Notes under the pieces: model-generated
What the model saw: only the letters and a program-made list of their open reading frames with translations
Told to the model about the DNA's origin: nothing
Databases searched by the model: none
In this document: one piece after another, positions 14,509 through 24,552 of the stretch
How positions within the stretch are numbered: the first letter of the stretch is position 1
Layout: each line of letters begins with the position of its first letter
Source of the DNA: Limnoperna fortunei
Lineage: Eukaryota; Mollusca; Bivalvia; Mytilida; Modiolidae
DNA length: 64,000 nt
Assembly: GCA_944474755.1 (NCBI GenBank)
Contig: OX104122.1
Span: forward strand, 2,784,751 to 2,848,750
Reading direction: 5' to 3'
Translations under genes and position numbers: made by a program

Positions 14509-14758
14509 ATGGATTTGTATATTCGTCTTAATAAGATAGACAAGCTTAAAGACAGACTCCAGGAATGCAAGAAAGAGCTGAAAAATATATCAAACAGGAC
14601 ACAAAATGGAGCAGCGATTTACACAGATATCCAACCAGATAGCTTAGGGGAATCACTTATCCCAAGAGACTTTATTTATACAGACAGACTGATCAAAATT
14701 GCTAAAACAACAGGAAATGGGGACTGCTTGTACAACTCAGTTTCCATAACTCTTATTG
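14509..14758 (+). CDS. OTU-type cysteine protease domain, N-terminal exon
   Basis: The exon opens with ATG at 14509 and encodes a short coiled-coil-like stretch (residues about 5-28, rich in K, E, L and I), then the motif GNGDCLYNS around residues 70-78. In OTU deubiquitinases and related viral or transposon proteases, this D-x-C motif carries the catalytic cysteine (here D72, C73; Cys codon 14725-14727). The exon ends at a strong donor, ATTG|GTAAGT (GT at 14759-14760), and reading through meets a stop ten bases later, so splicing is likely. It is the 5' part of the gene continued at 15507. The exon ends in phase 1, which does not match the frame of the next exon (see findings). OTU identity rests on the Cys motif plus the NHF motif downstream. 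The start codon is uncertain because an acceptor-like site lies just upstream. Confidence 0.6.
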
Positions 14759-15506
14759 GTAAGTATTAATTTTAATTGAAGTAAACTATACCATATTTCA
14801 TGTTTAGTAAATTACTATTCCTGTGAATGACCTTGTTATCACCCTTTGACATGCGGATGCTTTTTCATGAACTGTGACGACATGTCAGGGGCATTAAGTT
14901 TTACTCATGTCCGTCCGTCTGGATTTTCGGTTAAGCGTTTCTCAGAAACCGTATATGGGGATAATTAGAAACTTAGTAGGATGGTTATGCATGACCAACT
15001 ATATGTCCTAAGCAACTTTCACACCTACCGTACATCTACTTCCTGTTGAGGGGTGGGCCGATATGAAAATAGACTTTTAAAACTCCGTCAAGTTTTTCTC
15101 AGAAGCCGTACATGTGAATGATTTAAAACTTGGTAGGATGGTTTAGCATGACCAACTATACGTCCTAAGCAACTTTCAGGCCTCTCAGACCTAAACTTCC
15201 TGTTAAGGGCTGGACCGATCTGAAAATGCACTTTACGTTAATACAAATTTACGTCAAACTTTTCTCAGAAACCATACATTAGAATGATTTAAAACTTGGT
15301 AGGATAGTTCAAGATGTCCTAAGCGACTTTCAGACTTCTCGGACTTTTACTTCCTGTTTGGGGCCAACAGTGCCTTCCATGTCCCATAGACACATTCATT
15401 CTTTATTATCCATTTATTTAACAGGACACATTATTGCCTATTGTTAAAAAAATATATATACATAATCAAAACAAAAGTCTAAAAATCAAAATAATGTCTC
15501 TTTTAG
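14759..15506 (+). other. Probable intron (748 bp) containing an interspersed repeat
   Basis: It is bounded by GTAAGT at 14759 and a pyrimidine-rich TGTCTCTTTTAG acceptor ending at 15506. Positions 14885-15380 hold about three units of roughly 160 bp. Each contains TCTCAGAA(A/G)CC, GGTAGGAT(G/A)GTT, ATGTCCTAAGC(A/G)ACTTTC and CTTCCTGTT. This is an interspersed repeat with an internal tandem structure, not coding. Confidence 0.6.
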
Positions 15507-16748
15507 GAAATGAATCTCCTAAGGGAAATGACTGCTGCAGAATTAATGATCAATGCAGATCTATATTCAAAACATCCCAACTTTGACAAAGCCATTAAAT
15601 CACCAGATGCCACGATGACAACTAACACATACAAAAGCATTGCTCTTACTGATAAATGTTCCATGTTTTACAGTGAAACCGATGATTTCGTAGGTTCCAT
15701 TAAAAAAGAAGCACTATATACCACAAAACCAAGATCATGGTCAGCACTTATTCACTTATTTGCGCTTTCATCTGTGCTAGAATCAAATATTTGGTCTGCT
15801 TATCCTGATGCAAACAAGGCTCTCCGTCCTTTATTTAATGCCAGGATTGCTCCAGCTCTGATGCCAAATAAGAAAGAGACTATAAATAAAGATATCTTTA
15901 TACTTTGGTCAAGGGATGGTAATCTTGATAACCGAGTAGGTACAGTTTTTCAGCCAAATCATTTTGTCCCAATACTAATTTGCGATGAAAAGGAATGGAA
16001 TGAAATACCAGAAGGTATGTGGACAGAAATAGAGAGTCAAGATGACTTTCCAAACCTAAACAATGATATGGGAGATAAAGATGAGAAACAAAACAAAGAC
16101 ATTGAAGATAAAGATGAGAGTCAAAACAAAGATGTCACAGGTAAAGATGAGAAACAAAACGTCGAAGATAAAGATGAGAAACAAAACAAAGATGTTGAAG
16201 ATAAAGATGAGAAACAAAACAAAGATGTTGAAGATAAAGATGAGAAACAAATCAAAGATGTCGAAGATAAAGATGAAAAACAAAACAAAGATGTCGAAGA
16301 TCAAGATGAGAAACAAAACAAAGATGTCGAGGATAAAGATGCAAAGCAAATCAAAGATGTCGAAGATACAGATGAGAAACAAAACAAAGATGTTGAAGAT
16401 AAAGATGAGAAACAAATCAAAGATGTCGAAGATAAAGATGAAAAACAAAAAAACAAAACAAAGATGTCGAAGATCAAGATGAGAAACAAAACAAAGATAT
16501 CGAGGATAAAGATGCAAAGCAAATCAAAGATGTCGAAGATAAAGATGAAAAACAAAACAAAGATGTTGAAGATAAAAATGAGAAACAAAGCAAAGATGTC
16601 GAGGATAAAGATGCAAAGCAAAACAAAGATGTCGAAGATAAAGACGAGAAACAAATCAAAGATGTCGAAGATAAAGATGAGAAACAAAACAAAGATGTCG
16701 AAGATAAAGATGAGAAACAAAACAAAGATGTCGAAGATAAAGATGTGA
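15507..16748 (+). pseudogene. OTU domain C-terminal half plus start of acidic repeats, frameshifted
   Basis: Taken from ATG 15510, residues 1-165 complete the OTU-like domain. They include a helix-rich segment (REMTAAELMINADLYSKHP), then ALSSVLESNIWSAYPDAN, then ILWSRDGNLDNRVG, and then PNHFVPI, where H151 (codon 15960-15962) is the likely catalytic histidine. The later part resembles the C-terminal half of OTU and vertnin-like proteins, by recognition only. From about residue 185 (16063) the protein becomes a highly charged 11-residue repeat (NKDVEDKDEKQ) encoded by a 33-bp minisatellite. Within 16441-16462 an 8-bp insertion in an A-rich stretch shifts the frame. The shifted frame (KMSKIKMRNKT repeats) ends at 16748, while the acidic frame resumes and runs on to about 18705. 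The copy is therefore broken unless this is an assembly error. Confidence 0.6.
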
Positions 16749-17950
16749 AACAAAACAAAGATGTCGAAGATACAGATGAGAAACAAAACAAAGATGTCGA
16801 AGATAAAGGTACAAGTCAAAACAAAGATATGGGAGATAAGGATAAGAAACAAAACAAAGACATTGAAGATAAAGATGAGAGTCAAAACAAAGATGTCACA
16901 TGTAAAGATGAGAAACAAAACGTCGAAGATAAAGATGAGAAACAAAACAAAGATGTCGAAGATAAAGATGTGAAACAAAACAAAGATGTCGAAGATACAG
17001 ATGAGAAACAAAACAAAGATGTCGAAGATAAAGATACAAGTCAAAACAAAGATATGGGAGATAAGGATAAGAAACAAAACAAAGACATTGAAGATAAAGA
17101 TGAGAGTCAAAACAAAGATGTCACATGTAAAGATGAGAAACAAAACGTCGAAGATAAAGATGAGAAACAAATCAAAGATGTCGAAGATAAAGATGAAAAA
17201 CAAAACAAAGATGTCGAAGATCAAGATGAGAAACAAAACAATGATGTCGAGGATAAAGATTCAAAGCAAATCAAAAATGTCGAAGATAAAGATGAGAAAC
17301 AAAACAAAGATGTTGAAGATAAATATGAGAAACAAAGCAAAGATGTCGAGGATAAAGATGCAAAGCAAAACAAAAATGTGGAAGATAAAGACGAGAAACA
17401 AATCAAAGATGTCGAAGATAAAGATGAGAAACAAAACAAAGATGTCGAAGATAAAGATGAGAAACAAAGCAAAGATGTCGAAGATAAAGATGAGAAACAA
17501 AACAAAGATGTCGAAGATAACGATGTGAAACAAAACAAAGATGTCGAAGATACAGATGAGAAACAAAACAAAGATGTCGAAGATAAAGATACAAGTCAAA
17601 ACAAAGATATGGGAGATAAGGATAAGAAACAAAACAAAGACATTGAAGATAAAGATGAGAGTCAAAACAAAGATGTCACATGTAAAGATGAGAAACAAAA
17701 CGTCGAAGATAAAGATGAGAAACAAATCAAAGATGTTGAAGATAAAGATGAGAAACAAAACAAAGATGTCGAAGATAAAGATGAGAAACAAAACAAAGAT
17801 GTCGAAGATAAAGATGTGAAACAAAACAAAGATGTTAAAGATAAAGATGAGAAACAAAACAAAGATGTCGAAGATAAAGATGAAAAACAAAACAAATATG
17901 TTGAAGATGAAGATGAGAAACAAAACAAAGATATTGAAGATAAAGATGAG
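16063..17950 (+). repeat. 33-bp coding minisatellite (acidic NKDVEDKDEKQ repeats)
   Basis: About 57 copies of a 33-bp unit, for example AAAGATGAGAAACAAAACAA followed by AGATGTCGAAGAT. A variant block (DTSQNKDMGDKDKKQ, then DIEDKDESQ, then DVTCKDEKQNVED) recurs near 16800, 17035 and 17590, showing a higher-order duplication. Two forward and three reverse frames are free of stops over long spans because of the unit composition. The acidic frame is taken as real because it alone joins the OTU part to the transposase part. Confidence 0.93.
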
Positions 17951-18705
17951 AAAGTTGAGACTGTCTTAAATGCAGATGAAATTGAAGTCAACCCAAATAT
18001 TTATAACAGTCAAGACACAACATCAGATGAACTGCCACTTATAGAGATTGCTCTTCGAAGAAAAAGAATGGCAAAAAAACGTAATAATGAGAAAGTAGAG
18101 ACTGTCGTAAATGCAGATGAAATTGAAGTCAACCCAAATATTTATAACAGTCAAGACACAACATCAGATGAACTGTCACTTATAGAGATTGCTCGTCGAA
18201 GAAAAAAAATGGCAAAAAAGCGTAATAATGCTGATACAGACCCTAATAAATCAAATACTAAACGTGCAAAAAGAACGTTAATTGAGCAAGGCGACGATGA
18301 ACAGTCTGACGAAGATATCGATTTGGATGAAACTGCAAACATAGATTATGAAAGTGATGAAGATTTCCAAGAAATCATTGACATAGATGAGGACGAATCG
18401 TCTGAATATGAAAGCGAAGATGATGAGATAAATAAGGAAACAGAAAAACTGTTCAATATCAAATGGTCAAGTAAACTTTTAAGAATTGAAGAACAAAAGT
18501 TTGAAGGACCAAATCCAGGTTGTAAAGCAACATTATTGGGAAAGGCTAAAGAACTTGATTATTTCTATCAAATTTGTCCTGAAGAATTGTTTCAATTAAT
18601 AGTTAAATCTACCAATGCCTATATTCCCATATATGAAAAAGCAAGACAAGAAAACCTCAAAGACAGCTCTTGGACAGAGACATGTAATACATTTGACGAA
18701 AGAGA
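16463..18705 (+). pseudogene. Acidic repeats, NLS module and piggyBac-type transposase N-terminus (truncated)
   Basis: The acidic frame is continuous from just after the 8-bp insertion to the satellite at 18706. After the 33-bp repeats comes a 47-residue module present twice in tandem (17948-18088 and 18089-18229). It contains ADEIEVNPNIYNSQDTTSDE and a basic RRRKKMAKKRNN end that could act as a nuclear localisation signal. Then come KRAKRT, an Asp/Glu-rich stretch, and WSSKLLRIEEQKFEGPNPG followed by LDYFYQICPEELFQLIVKST. The last part resembles the start of the DDE_Tnp_1_7 domain of piggyBac-type transposases (F-x-G-x-x-G, then DFF-x(5)-ELxxxIVxxTN). The catalytic Asp residues would lie further downstream and are absent. 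At 18706 the frame runs into minisatellite sequence and stops at 18808. Sure of the charged architecture; fairly sure of the piggyBac resemblance. Confidence 0.6.
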
Positions 18706-19347
18706 TATGGGCTGCAGTGTACTCGATTTATGGACATTAGTACTGGGCAAAGGTATGACGGCTGCAGTGTACTCGATTCCTGGATATTATTTCTGGCTTA
18801 CGGTATGATATCTGCAGTGTACTCGATTCATGGACATTGTTACTGGGTTACAGTGTTGTCATAAGAGCTGCAGTGTACTCGATTCATGGAAATTAGTACT
18901 GGGTTACGGTATGACGGCTGCAGTTTTCTCGATTCCTGGATATTAGTCTAGGTTAAGGTATGACGGCTGAAGTGTACTCGATTCCTGGACATTAGTACTG
19001 GGTTGCGGTGTTGTCATAAGGGCTGCAGAGTACTCGATTCATGGACATTAGTGCTGGTTTAAGGTATGACGGCTGCAGTGTACTCGATTCCTGGATATTA
19101 GTACTGGGTTTACGGTGTTGTCATAAGGGCTGCAGTGTACTCGATTCATGGAAATTAGTACTGGGTTTACGGTGTTGTCATAAGGGCTACAGTGTACTCG
19201 ATTCATGGAAATTAGTACTGGGTTTACGGTGTTGTCATATGGGCTGCATTCCTGGATATAGTGACTAGGTTAAGGTATGACGGCTGCAGTGTACTCGATT
19301 CCTGGATATTAGTACTGGGTTACGGTATCACAGCTGCCGTGTACTAC
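18706..19347. repeat. Minisatellite (51-58-bp units), downstream copy that truncates the transposase
   Basis: About eleven units of the same family as 13073-13498. The segment 18895-19115 carries the same succession of variants as about 13146-13375, including the TTAGTCTAGGTTAAGG, GGCTGAAGTGTACTC, GGGTTGCGGTGTTGTC and GCAGAGTACTCG variants. Its first bases directly follow the transposase reading frame. Confidence 0.93.
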
Positions 19348-19792
19348 AAAGAATTGTACGTAGCTAGCTCTATCTTACAACCGTTGGTTCGTAGATAGAT
19401 CTATCTTACAACCATTTTTTGGTAGATAGATCTATGTTACAAAGATTGGTTCGTGGATAGGTCCGTCTAACAAGCATTTTTTCGTTGCTAGAGCCGTCGT
19501 ACAACCATTGTTTCTTGTCTAGGTCGGTTTTACAACCATTGGTTCGTGGCTAAAGCTGTCTTACAACCATTGGTTTGAGGATAGAGTTGTCGTACGACCA
19601 TTGGTTCGTGGCTAGGTCTGTCTTACAACCATTGGTTCGTGGCTTGGTCTGTCTTACAACCATTGGTTCGTGGCTAGATGTGTCTTACAAACAATTGTGC
19701 ACAGATAGCTCTGTCGTTCAACCATTGTTTCGTGGATAGATCTATGTTACAACCATTGGTTCATGACTAGAGCTGTCTTACAACCAAAATAT
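19348..19792. repeat. 31-bp minisatellite
   Basis: About 14 units of 30-31 bp with the core TTACAACCATTGGTTCGTGG followed by CTAG(A/G)TCTGTC. The units are moderately diverged, most regular at 19600-19690. Not coding. Confidence 0.88.
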
Positions 19793-20128
19793 TTATTTTG
19801 AGTCTGTTGAGAAGATTGTTTGTTTGCTTTGCTTTGCTTTGTTTTGTTTGGTTTTGTGGGTTGTTTTTTTTTTTTTGTTTAGTTGTTATTGTTGCTTTAC
19901 GTCTATCGGGCTATTTTCAGCTGTATTTAGGAGAAGAATGAGTTAACAAATAATAAACAGATTAAAGAAATCGGATATACCCAGGACAGATAATTTGGAC
20001 TGCCACTGGAAACGTATGGATTGTTGGGGAGTAACGAAACATCTGTAGCAGCTATACACCTCTTCCTTTTCTATACAATGGTCTTTATCCTGCAAGAAGC
20101 GTAAAACTTCGTGGTCATATTTTCCATA
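19793..20128. other. Spacer with T-rich low-complexity tract
   Basis: TTTG/TTTGC-rich sequence lies at 19825-19890, followed by unique DNA. No gene seen. Confidence 0.5.
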
Positions 20129-20556
20129 ACAACAACACACAGCACTGTGTCAAGGAGCGTGGAACTCTCCAAACACGTTACCCACTTTGGCTCGTCATCA
20201 GACTTTCATATTATAACCGGACACCCCAACACCAACAAGACACAGGTCTGTGTCAAGGAGCGTCGGACTCTCCAAAAACGTTACTCACGTGATCATGCTT
20301 TCCATATTATAACCGGACACCCCAACACCAACAAGACACAGGTCTGTGTCAAGGAGCGTGGGACTCTCCAAACACGTTACCCACTTTGGCTCGTCGTCAG
20401 ACTTCCAAATTATAACCGGACACCCCAACACCAACAAGACACAGCTCTGTGTCAAGGAGCGAGTGACTCTTAAAACACGTTATCCACTTTGGTTCGTGTT
20501 CAGACTTCCATATTATAAACTGGTACCCACACCAACAAGACACAGCACTGTGTGAA
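20129..20556. repeat. 96-120-bp minisatellite (GTGTCAAGGAGCG)
   Basis: About four units containing GACACAG(G/C)(T/A)CTGTGTCAAGG, then ACTCTCCAAACACGTTACCC and TTATAACCGGACACCCCAAC. The ACACCCCAAC phrase starts at 20221, 20317 and 20420. The open frames over it follow the repeat. Confidence 0.88.
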
Positions 20557-20984
20557 ACTTTTCAGTACTCAGTGACATTAATTAAAATCGTTTCTTTATC
20601 AAAATATGGAATATTGAACATATATCTATGGGCTGGAGAAGTAAACACATACCAGTCAGGAGACAGTAAATTTCTGGAGCCGATACTTTTTGCATATTCT
20701 CCACCAGCCCATTTGATATTCGTGTAATTACACCGAATATTTCACTGCTAAATATAGTAAACAAAGAGCCAGAAATTAAACGTCCAAGCTAATTTTTAAA
20801 ATAAAATTAAGTCTTTAAAATTTGCTTGTTAATTATTCATCTATTGAAGAAACCAGAAGCCATCATCAGCCGTTCCAACATCTTCCGTGTTTAGTTTCAG
20901 AAAACAAAAATATCATCAAGTACCGTTACTTTCGACGATAATCCACATGAGTTCCGCATGAAATTGATGCGCACTAAGTTCGGT
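20557..20984. other. AT-rich spacer
   Basis: No gene, RNA or element recognised. Confidence 0.45.
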
Positions 20985-21715
20985 AGGGTAAAAAGTATAT
21001 ATTTACCCAAGAGGTCTAAGAGGAGGCGGATACTGTAGGATATGTTTACCCTACAGGTCTAAGATGTCGAGATATTACGATATGTTTATCCTACAGGTCC
21101 ATGACGAGGTGTGGTATTGTATATTATTTGCCTATTGGTTCAAGAGGAGAGGGAGACTGTAGGAGATCTTTACGCTACAGGACCAAAAGGAGGAAGAATA
21201 CTGTAGGATAAATTGACTCTACAGGTCCAAGAGGCGGGAATACTGTAGCATATGTTTTCCCTACATGTCTTAAAGGAGAGGGATATTGTGCGTACTGGTT
21301 CAAGAGGAGACGGAGACTGTAGGATATATCTTTACCCTAAAGGTCCAAGAGGAGGGAGGATACTGTAGGATATATTTACCCTACATGTAGAAGAGGAGGG
21401 AGGATACTGTATTTTATGTTTCTCCTACAGGTCCAAGAGGAGGGAGGATACTGTAGGATATATTTACCCTACATGTAGAAGAGGAGGGAGGATACTGTAT
21501 TTTATGTTTCTCCTACAGGTCCAAGAGGAGGGAGATACTATAGGATATGTTTACCCTACTGGTCCAAGAGGAGGAAGGACACTGTAAGATATGTTTACCC
21601 TACAGGTCCAAGAGGGGAGGATACTGTAGCATATATTTACCTTACAGGTCAAAGAGGAGGTGGATACTATATAAGATATGTTTTCATTAGTGGTCCAAGA
21701 GGAGGGGGATATTTA
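20985..21715. repeat. 41-44-bp minisatellite (TACCCTACAGGTCCAAGAGG), copy 1
   Basis: About 17 diverged units with GGATATGTTTACCCTACAGG, then TCCAAGAGGAGGG and ATACTGTA. The same family recurs at 24222-24552. Local two-unit blocks are duplicated (21340-21440 and 21430-21530). Confidence 0.9.
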
Positions 21716-21746
21716 TACAAAAGTTGCTTATATAGAGGGCTTTGTC

Positions 21747-21869
21747 ATGATATCTTGAGTGCACAAGGGAGGGTGGTATTGCCTGAAATATTGATAATGC
21801 CCGAGCCAAAGGCGAGGGCATTATCAATGTTAAAGGCAATACCACTCTCCCGAGTGCTGTCAAGTATCA
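21747..21869 (+). repeat. Long hairpin H1 with GAG...CGA tip
   Basis: Imperfect inverted repeat. The left arm is about 21747-21802 (ATGATATCTTGAG, then GGTGGTATTGCC, then TTGATAATGCCC). The right arm is about 21816-21869 (GGGCATTATCAA, then GGCAATACCACTCTCCC, then CAAGTATCAT). The tip at 21803-21815 is GAGCCAAAGGCGA. Confidence 0.88.
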
Positions 21870-22251
21870 TTTCAATGCCAGATCTATAAGCAACTATTAT
21901 ATTTATTTTATTGCAGAATTAAGAAACCATGTGTTTAAGACTGTATTATGAATGTGTACCTGCCTGCTGTATGATTTGAATGTTTTGCCTCATGATATAT
22001 CATTGTTTGACATTTTTCGGCCATACAAAGTTAGTTTTCTCAACGTTATGACATTTTTCCTAATTTGGGTTGTACATGTATATATATTTTCTTTTTATAA
22101 ACTAAAAATAAACAGTTTTATGTTGTTTGTTACTGGAGATGGCATTACCACGACGTGATAACGCCCTCGCGTCAAATTAATGCAAAATAACTAATACCAT
22201 CTGACCTTGTTTTATCCAATTAAAACAAACATAATTTTACTGATATGAAAT
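21870..22251. other. AT-rich spacer with a short palindrome
   Basis: At 22141-22165 GGCATTACCACG and CGTGATAACGCC form a 25-bp imperfect palindrome with two mismatched pairs. The short frame 21952-22158 has no supporting features and is not called as a gene. Confidence 0.5.
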
Positions 22252-22361
22252 AATATATGTTATTCGGGATCTTCACAAGGGATACAGGTTCATATTCCCT
22301 TCGCCTAGGCTCAGGGAATATGAACCCGTATCCCCTGTGATTCCAGAATAACAATTATATT
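22252..22361 (-). repeat. Long hairpin H2 with GAG...CGA tip
   Basis: The left arm 22252-22300 (AATATATGTTATTCGGGATC up to TTCATATTCCCT) pairs with the right arm 22313-22361 (AGGGAATATGAACCCGTATC up to AATAACAATTATATT). The tip at 22301-22312, read on the minus strand, is GAGCCTAGGCGA, nearly the same as the H1 tip although the stems are unrelated. Confidence 0.9.
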
Positions 22362-22434
22362 CTGTTGGAGTCATCTTGTACTAATATTCTATAGTATATA
22401 ATTACATTAGACATTTCTTATGCTTGAAGAACAA

Positions 22435-23188
22435 ACTTAGTTTGGACCACCACTATTGTAGAACCTACCATTCAACTTAGTTTGGACCACCACTATTGGA
22501 GAACCTACCATTCAACTTAGTTTGGACCACCACTATTGTAGAACCTACCATTCAACTTAGTTTGGACCACCACTATTGTAGAACCTACCATTCAACTTAG
22601 TTTGGACCACCACTATTGTAGAACCTACCATTCAACTTAGTTTGGACCACCACTATTGGAGAACCTACCATTCAACTTAGTTTGGACCACCACTATTGGA
22701 GAACCTCCCATTCAACTTAGTTTGGACCACCACTATTGTAGAACCTACCATTCAACTCAGTTTGGATCACCACTATTGTAAAACCTACCATTCAACTTAG
22801 TTTGGACCACCACTATTGGAGAACCTACCATTCAACTTAGTTTGGATCACCACTATTGGAGAACTTAGTTTGGACCACCACTATTGGAGAACCTACCATT
22901 CAACTTAGTTTGGACCACCACTATTGTAGAACCTACCATTCAACTTAGTTTGGACCACCACTATTGGAGAACTTAGTTTGGACCACCACTATTGGAGAAC
23001 CTACCATTCAACATAGTTTGGACCACCACTATTGTAGAACCTACCATTCAACATAGTTTGGACCACCACTATTGTAGAACTTAGTTTGGACCACCACTAT
23101 TGTAGAACCTACCATTCAACATAGTTTGGACCACCACTATTGGAGAACTTAGTTTGGACCACCACTATTGGAGAACCTACCATTCAAC
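22435..23188. repeat. 40-bp minisatellite with 28-bp short units
   Basis: About 20 units with the core TTTGGACCACCACTATTG(G/T)A followed by GAACCTACCATTCAACTTAG. Four units lack 12 bp (CCTACCATTCAA) and are 28 bp long, at about 22861, 22969, 23077 and 23145. The first three are spaced 108 bp apart (40+40+28), a small higher-order repeat. Confidence 0.95.
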
Positions 23189-23731
23189 ACATTTATGCTT
23201 CCAACAAAACTTTTTATTGCATTTTAAATTTTATAATCTTGATATTTTTGACGACTTTTTATTCCTTGCGAAACTTTTAATGATAAATTTCACTTTCGAA
23301 GTGCGATGCAAATGCATTTGTTTAATAAAATAGATTATTGTGGGCGGGCTCTTTGCGAATTAAAACATAGTCAGACCTTATATTTGTCATTATTTGATAC
23401 CGAGCGATAATCTATTTCAATTCTAATATGTCTAACACTTGTCTTAAAATTTCGAAGCGGCTCTAAGAGGACGCTTTCAATACTGTTTCTTGAAACTAAT
23501 AAGATATTACCCAAAACAGTATGTTAAAGCAAATAAAATTGACATAAACATGTATTCCCGTCATTTTATTGAATATACGTACCTTTTAAACAAAAATATT
23601 GAGAAATCTTAACGATATTGTATTGTTCCAGTTTGAAATTTTCAATTGAGCGTAATACGACGTCGGAATTCTAATTGTGACGTCATATTAATTCGAATGT
23701 AGAATTGTTAAAATATAATGTTACGGGAGTA
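23189..23731. other. AT-rich spacer
   Basis: Unique non-coding sequence. No element recognised. Confidence 0.45.
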
Positions 23732-23993
23732 TTTTTGTTTGTTTGAATATTGTTTAACGCCACTTTCAGCAATTTTTCAGCTATATCATGGCGTTCAGTA
23801 TTTATTTGGGGAGGAAACCGGAGTACCCGGAGAAACCCCGACCTTCGGTAGGAAAACTGGCAATCCTCGTCAGTTAAGATTGGAGTCGAGTGCGCCCTGC
23901 CCGCAGTGAGACTCGAACCAACAAACTCAGTGTTGACAGACCACGTGATCAATAGTAGACAAACTACCTTTACCACTTGGCCACCGAGGCCCC
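23732..23993 (-). mobile_element. tRNA-derived SINE, near full length
   Basis: It reads on the minus strand. The head GGGGCCTCGGTGGCC holds an A-box-like TGGCCAAGTGG (complement of 23973-23983). The B box GGTTCGAGTC is the complement of 23910-23919. The body is the same as in the SINE at 46705-46977, and the 3' tail has GGCGTTAAAC followed by CAAACAAACAAAAA (complement of about 23732-23762). RNA polymerase III would transcribe it from the internal boxes. No convincing target duplication seen. Frames on either strand here are SINE-encoded only. Confidence 0.88.
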
Positions 23994-24221
23994 TTGTTTC
24001 GGGGAGTAGTTTAAATCCACTTGTGTTTAAATCGTATAAATCTCAGAATTTAGTCTAAAAACAACTGCATTATTAACAATAAGGATAATTATGGATAACA
24101 CATAACAAACTGCATGTTTAGATCAGTTTTTACATTTACACAAAACACAGCTTACGCATTTGCGAACTAAACTTATTGGAATTTGACACGTCTTTGTTTA
24201 CATAGCTAAAGCAGGATGTCA
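23994..24221. other. AT-rich spacer
   Basis: No element recognised. Confidence 0.4.
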
Positions 24222-24552
24222 TATTATATAGGATATGTTTACCTTACAGGTCCAAATGTTGAGGAATACTGTAGGATATGTCTGCCCTACAGGTTCAAGA
24301 GGAGAGGATAATGTAGGACATGTTTAACCTACAGTCTAAGAGGAGGGGATACTGTAGGATATGTTTCCCCTACATGCCCAAGATGAGGGGGATACTGTAA
24401 GATATGTATACCCTGGAGTTCCAAGTTGAGGGGGATACTGTAAGATATGTGTACCCTGGAGGTCCAAGATGAGATACCATAGGATATGTTTACCCTACAA
24501 GTAAGAGAGGACTGGGATACTGTAGGATATGTTTACCCTACAGGCCAAACAG
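24222..24552. repeat. 41-44-bp minisatellite, copy 2
   Basis: About eight units of the family at 20985-21715 (TAGGATATGTTTACCCTACA, then GGTCCAAGATGAGG and ATACTGTA). It lies 2.5 kb from copy 1, with the 40-bp array and a SINE in between. Confidence 0.9.

Noticed and set aside
16056..17923. Long minus-strand open frames with hydrophobic (IFDIFVLFLIF) or Ser/Phe repeats
   Set aside because: They are reverse readings of the 33-bp coding minisatellite; no unique sequence flanks them in frame.
21952..22158. Short hydrophobic 68-residue frame between hairpins H1 and H2
   Set aside because: It does not begin with ATG, has no recognisable motif and lies in AT-rich DNA where such frames arise by chance.
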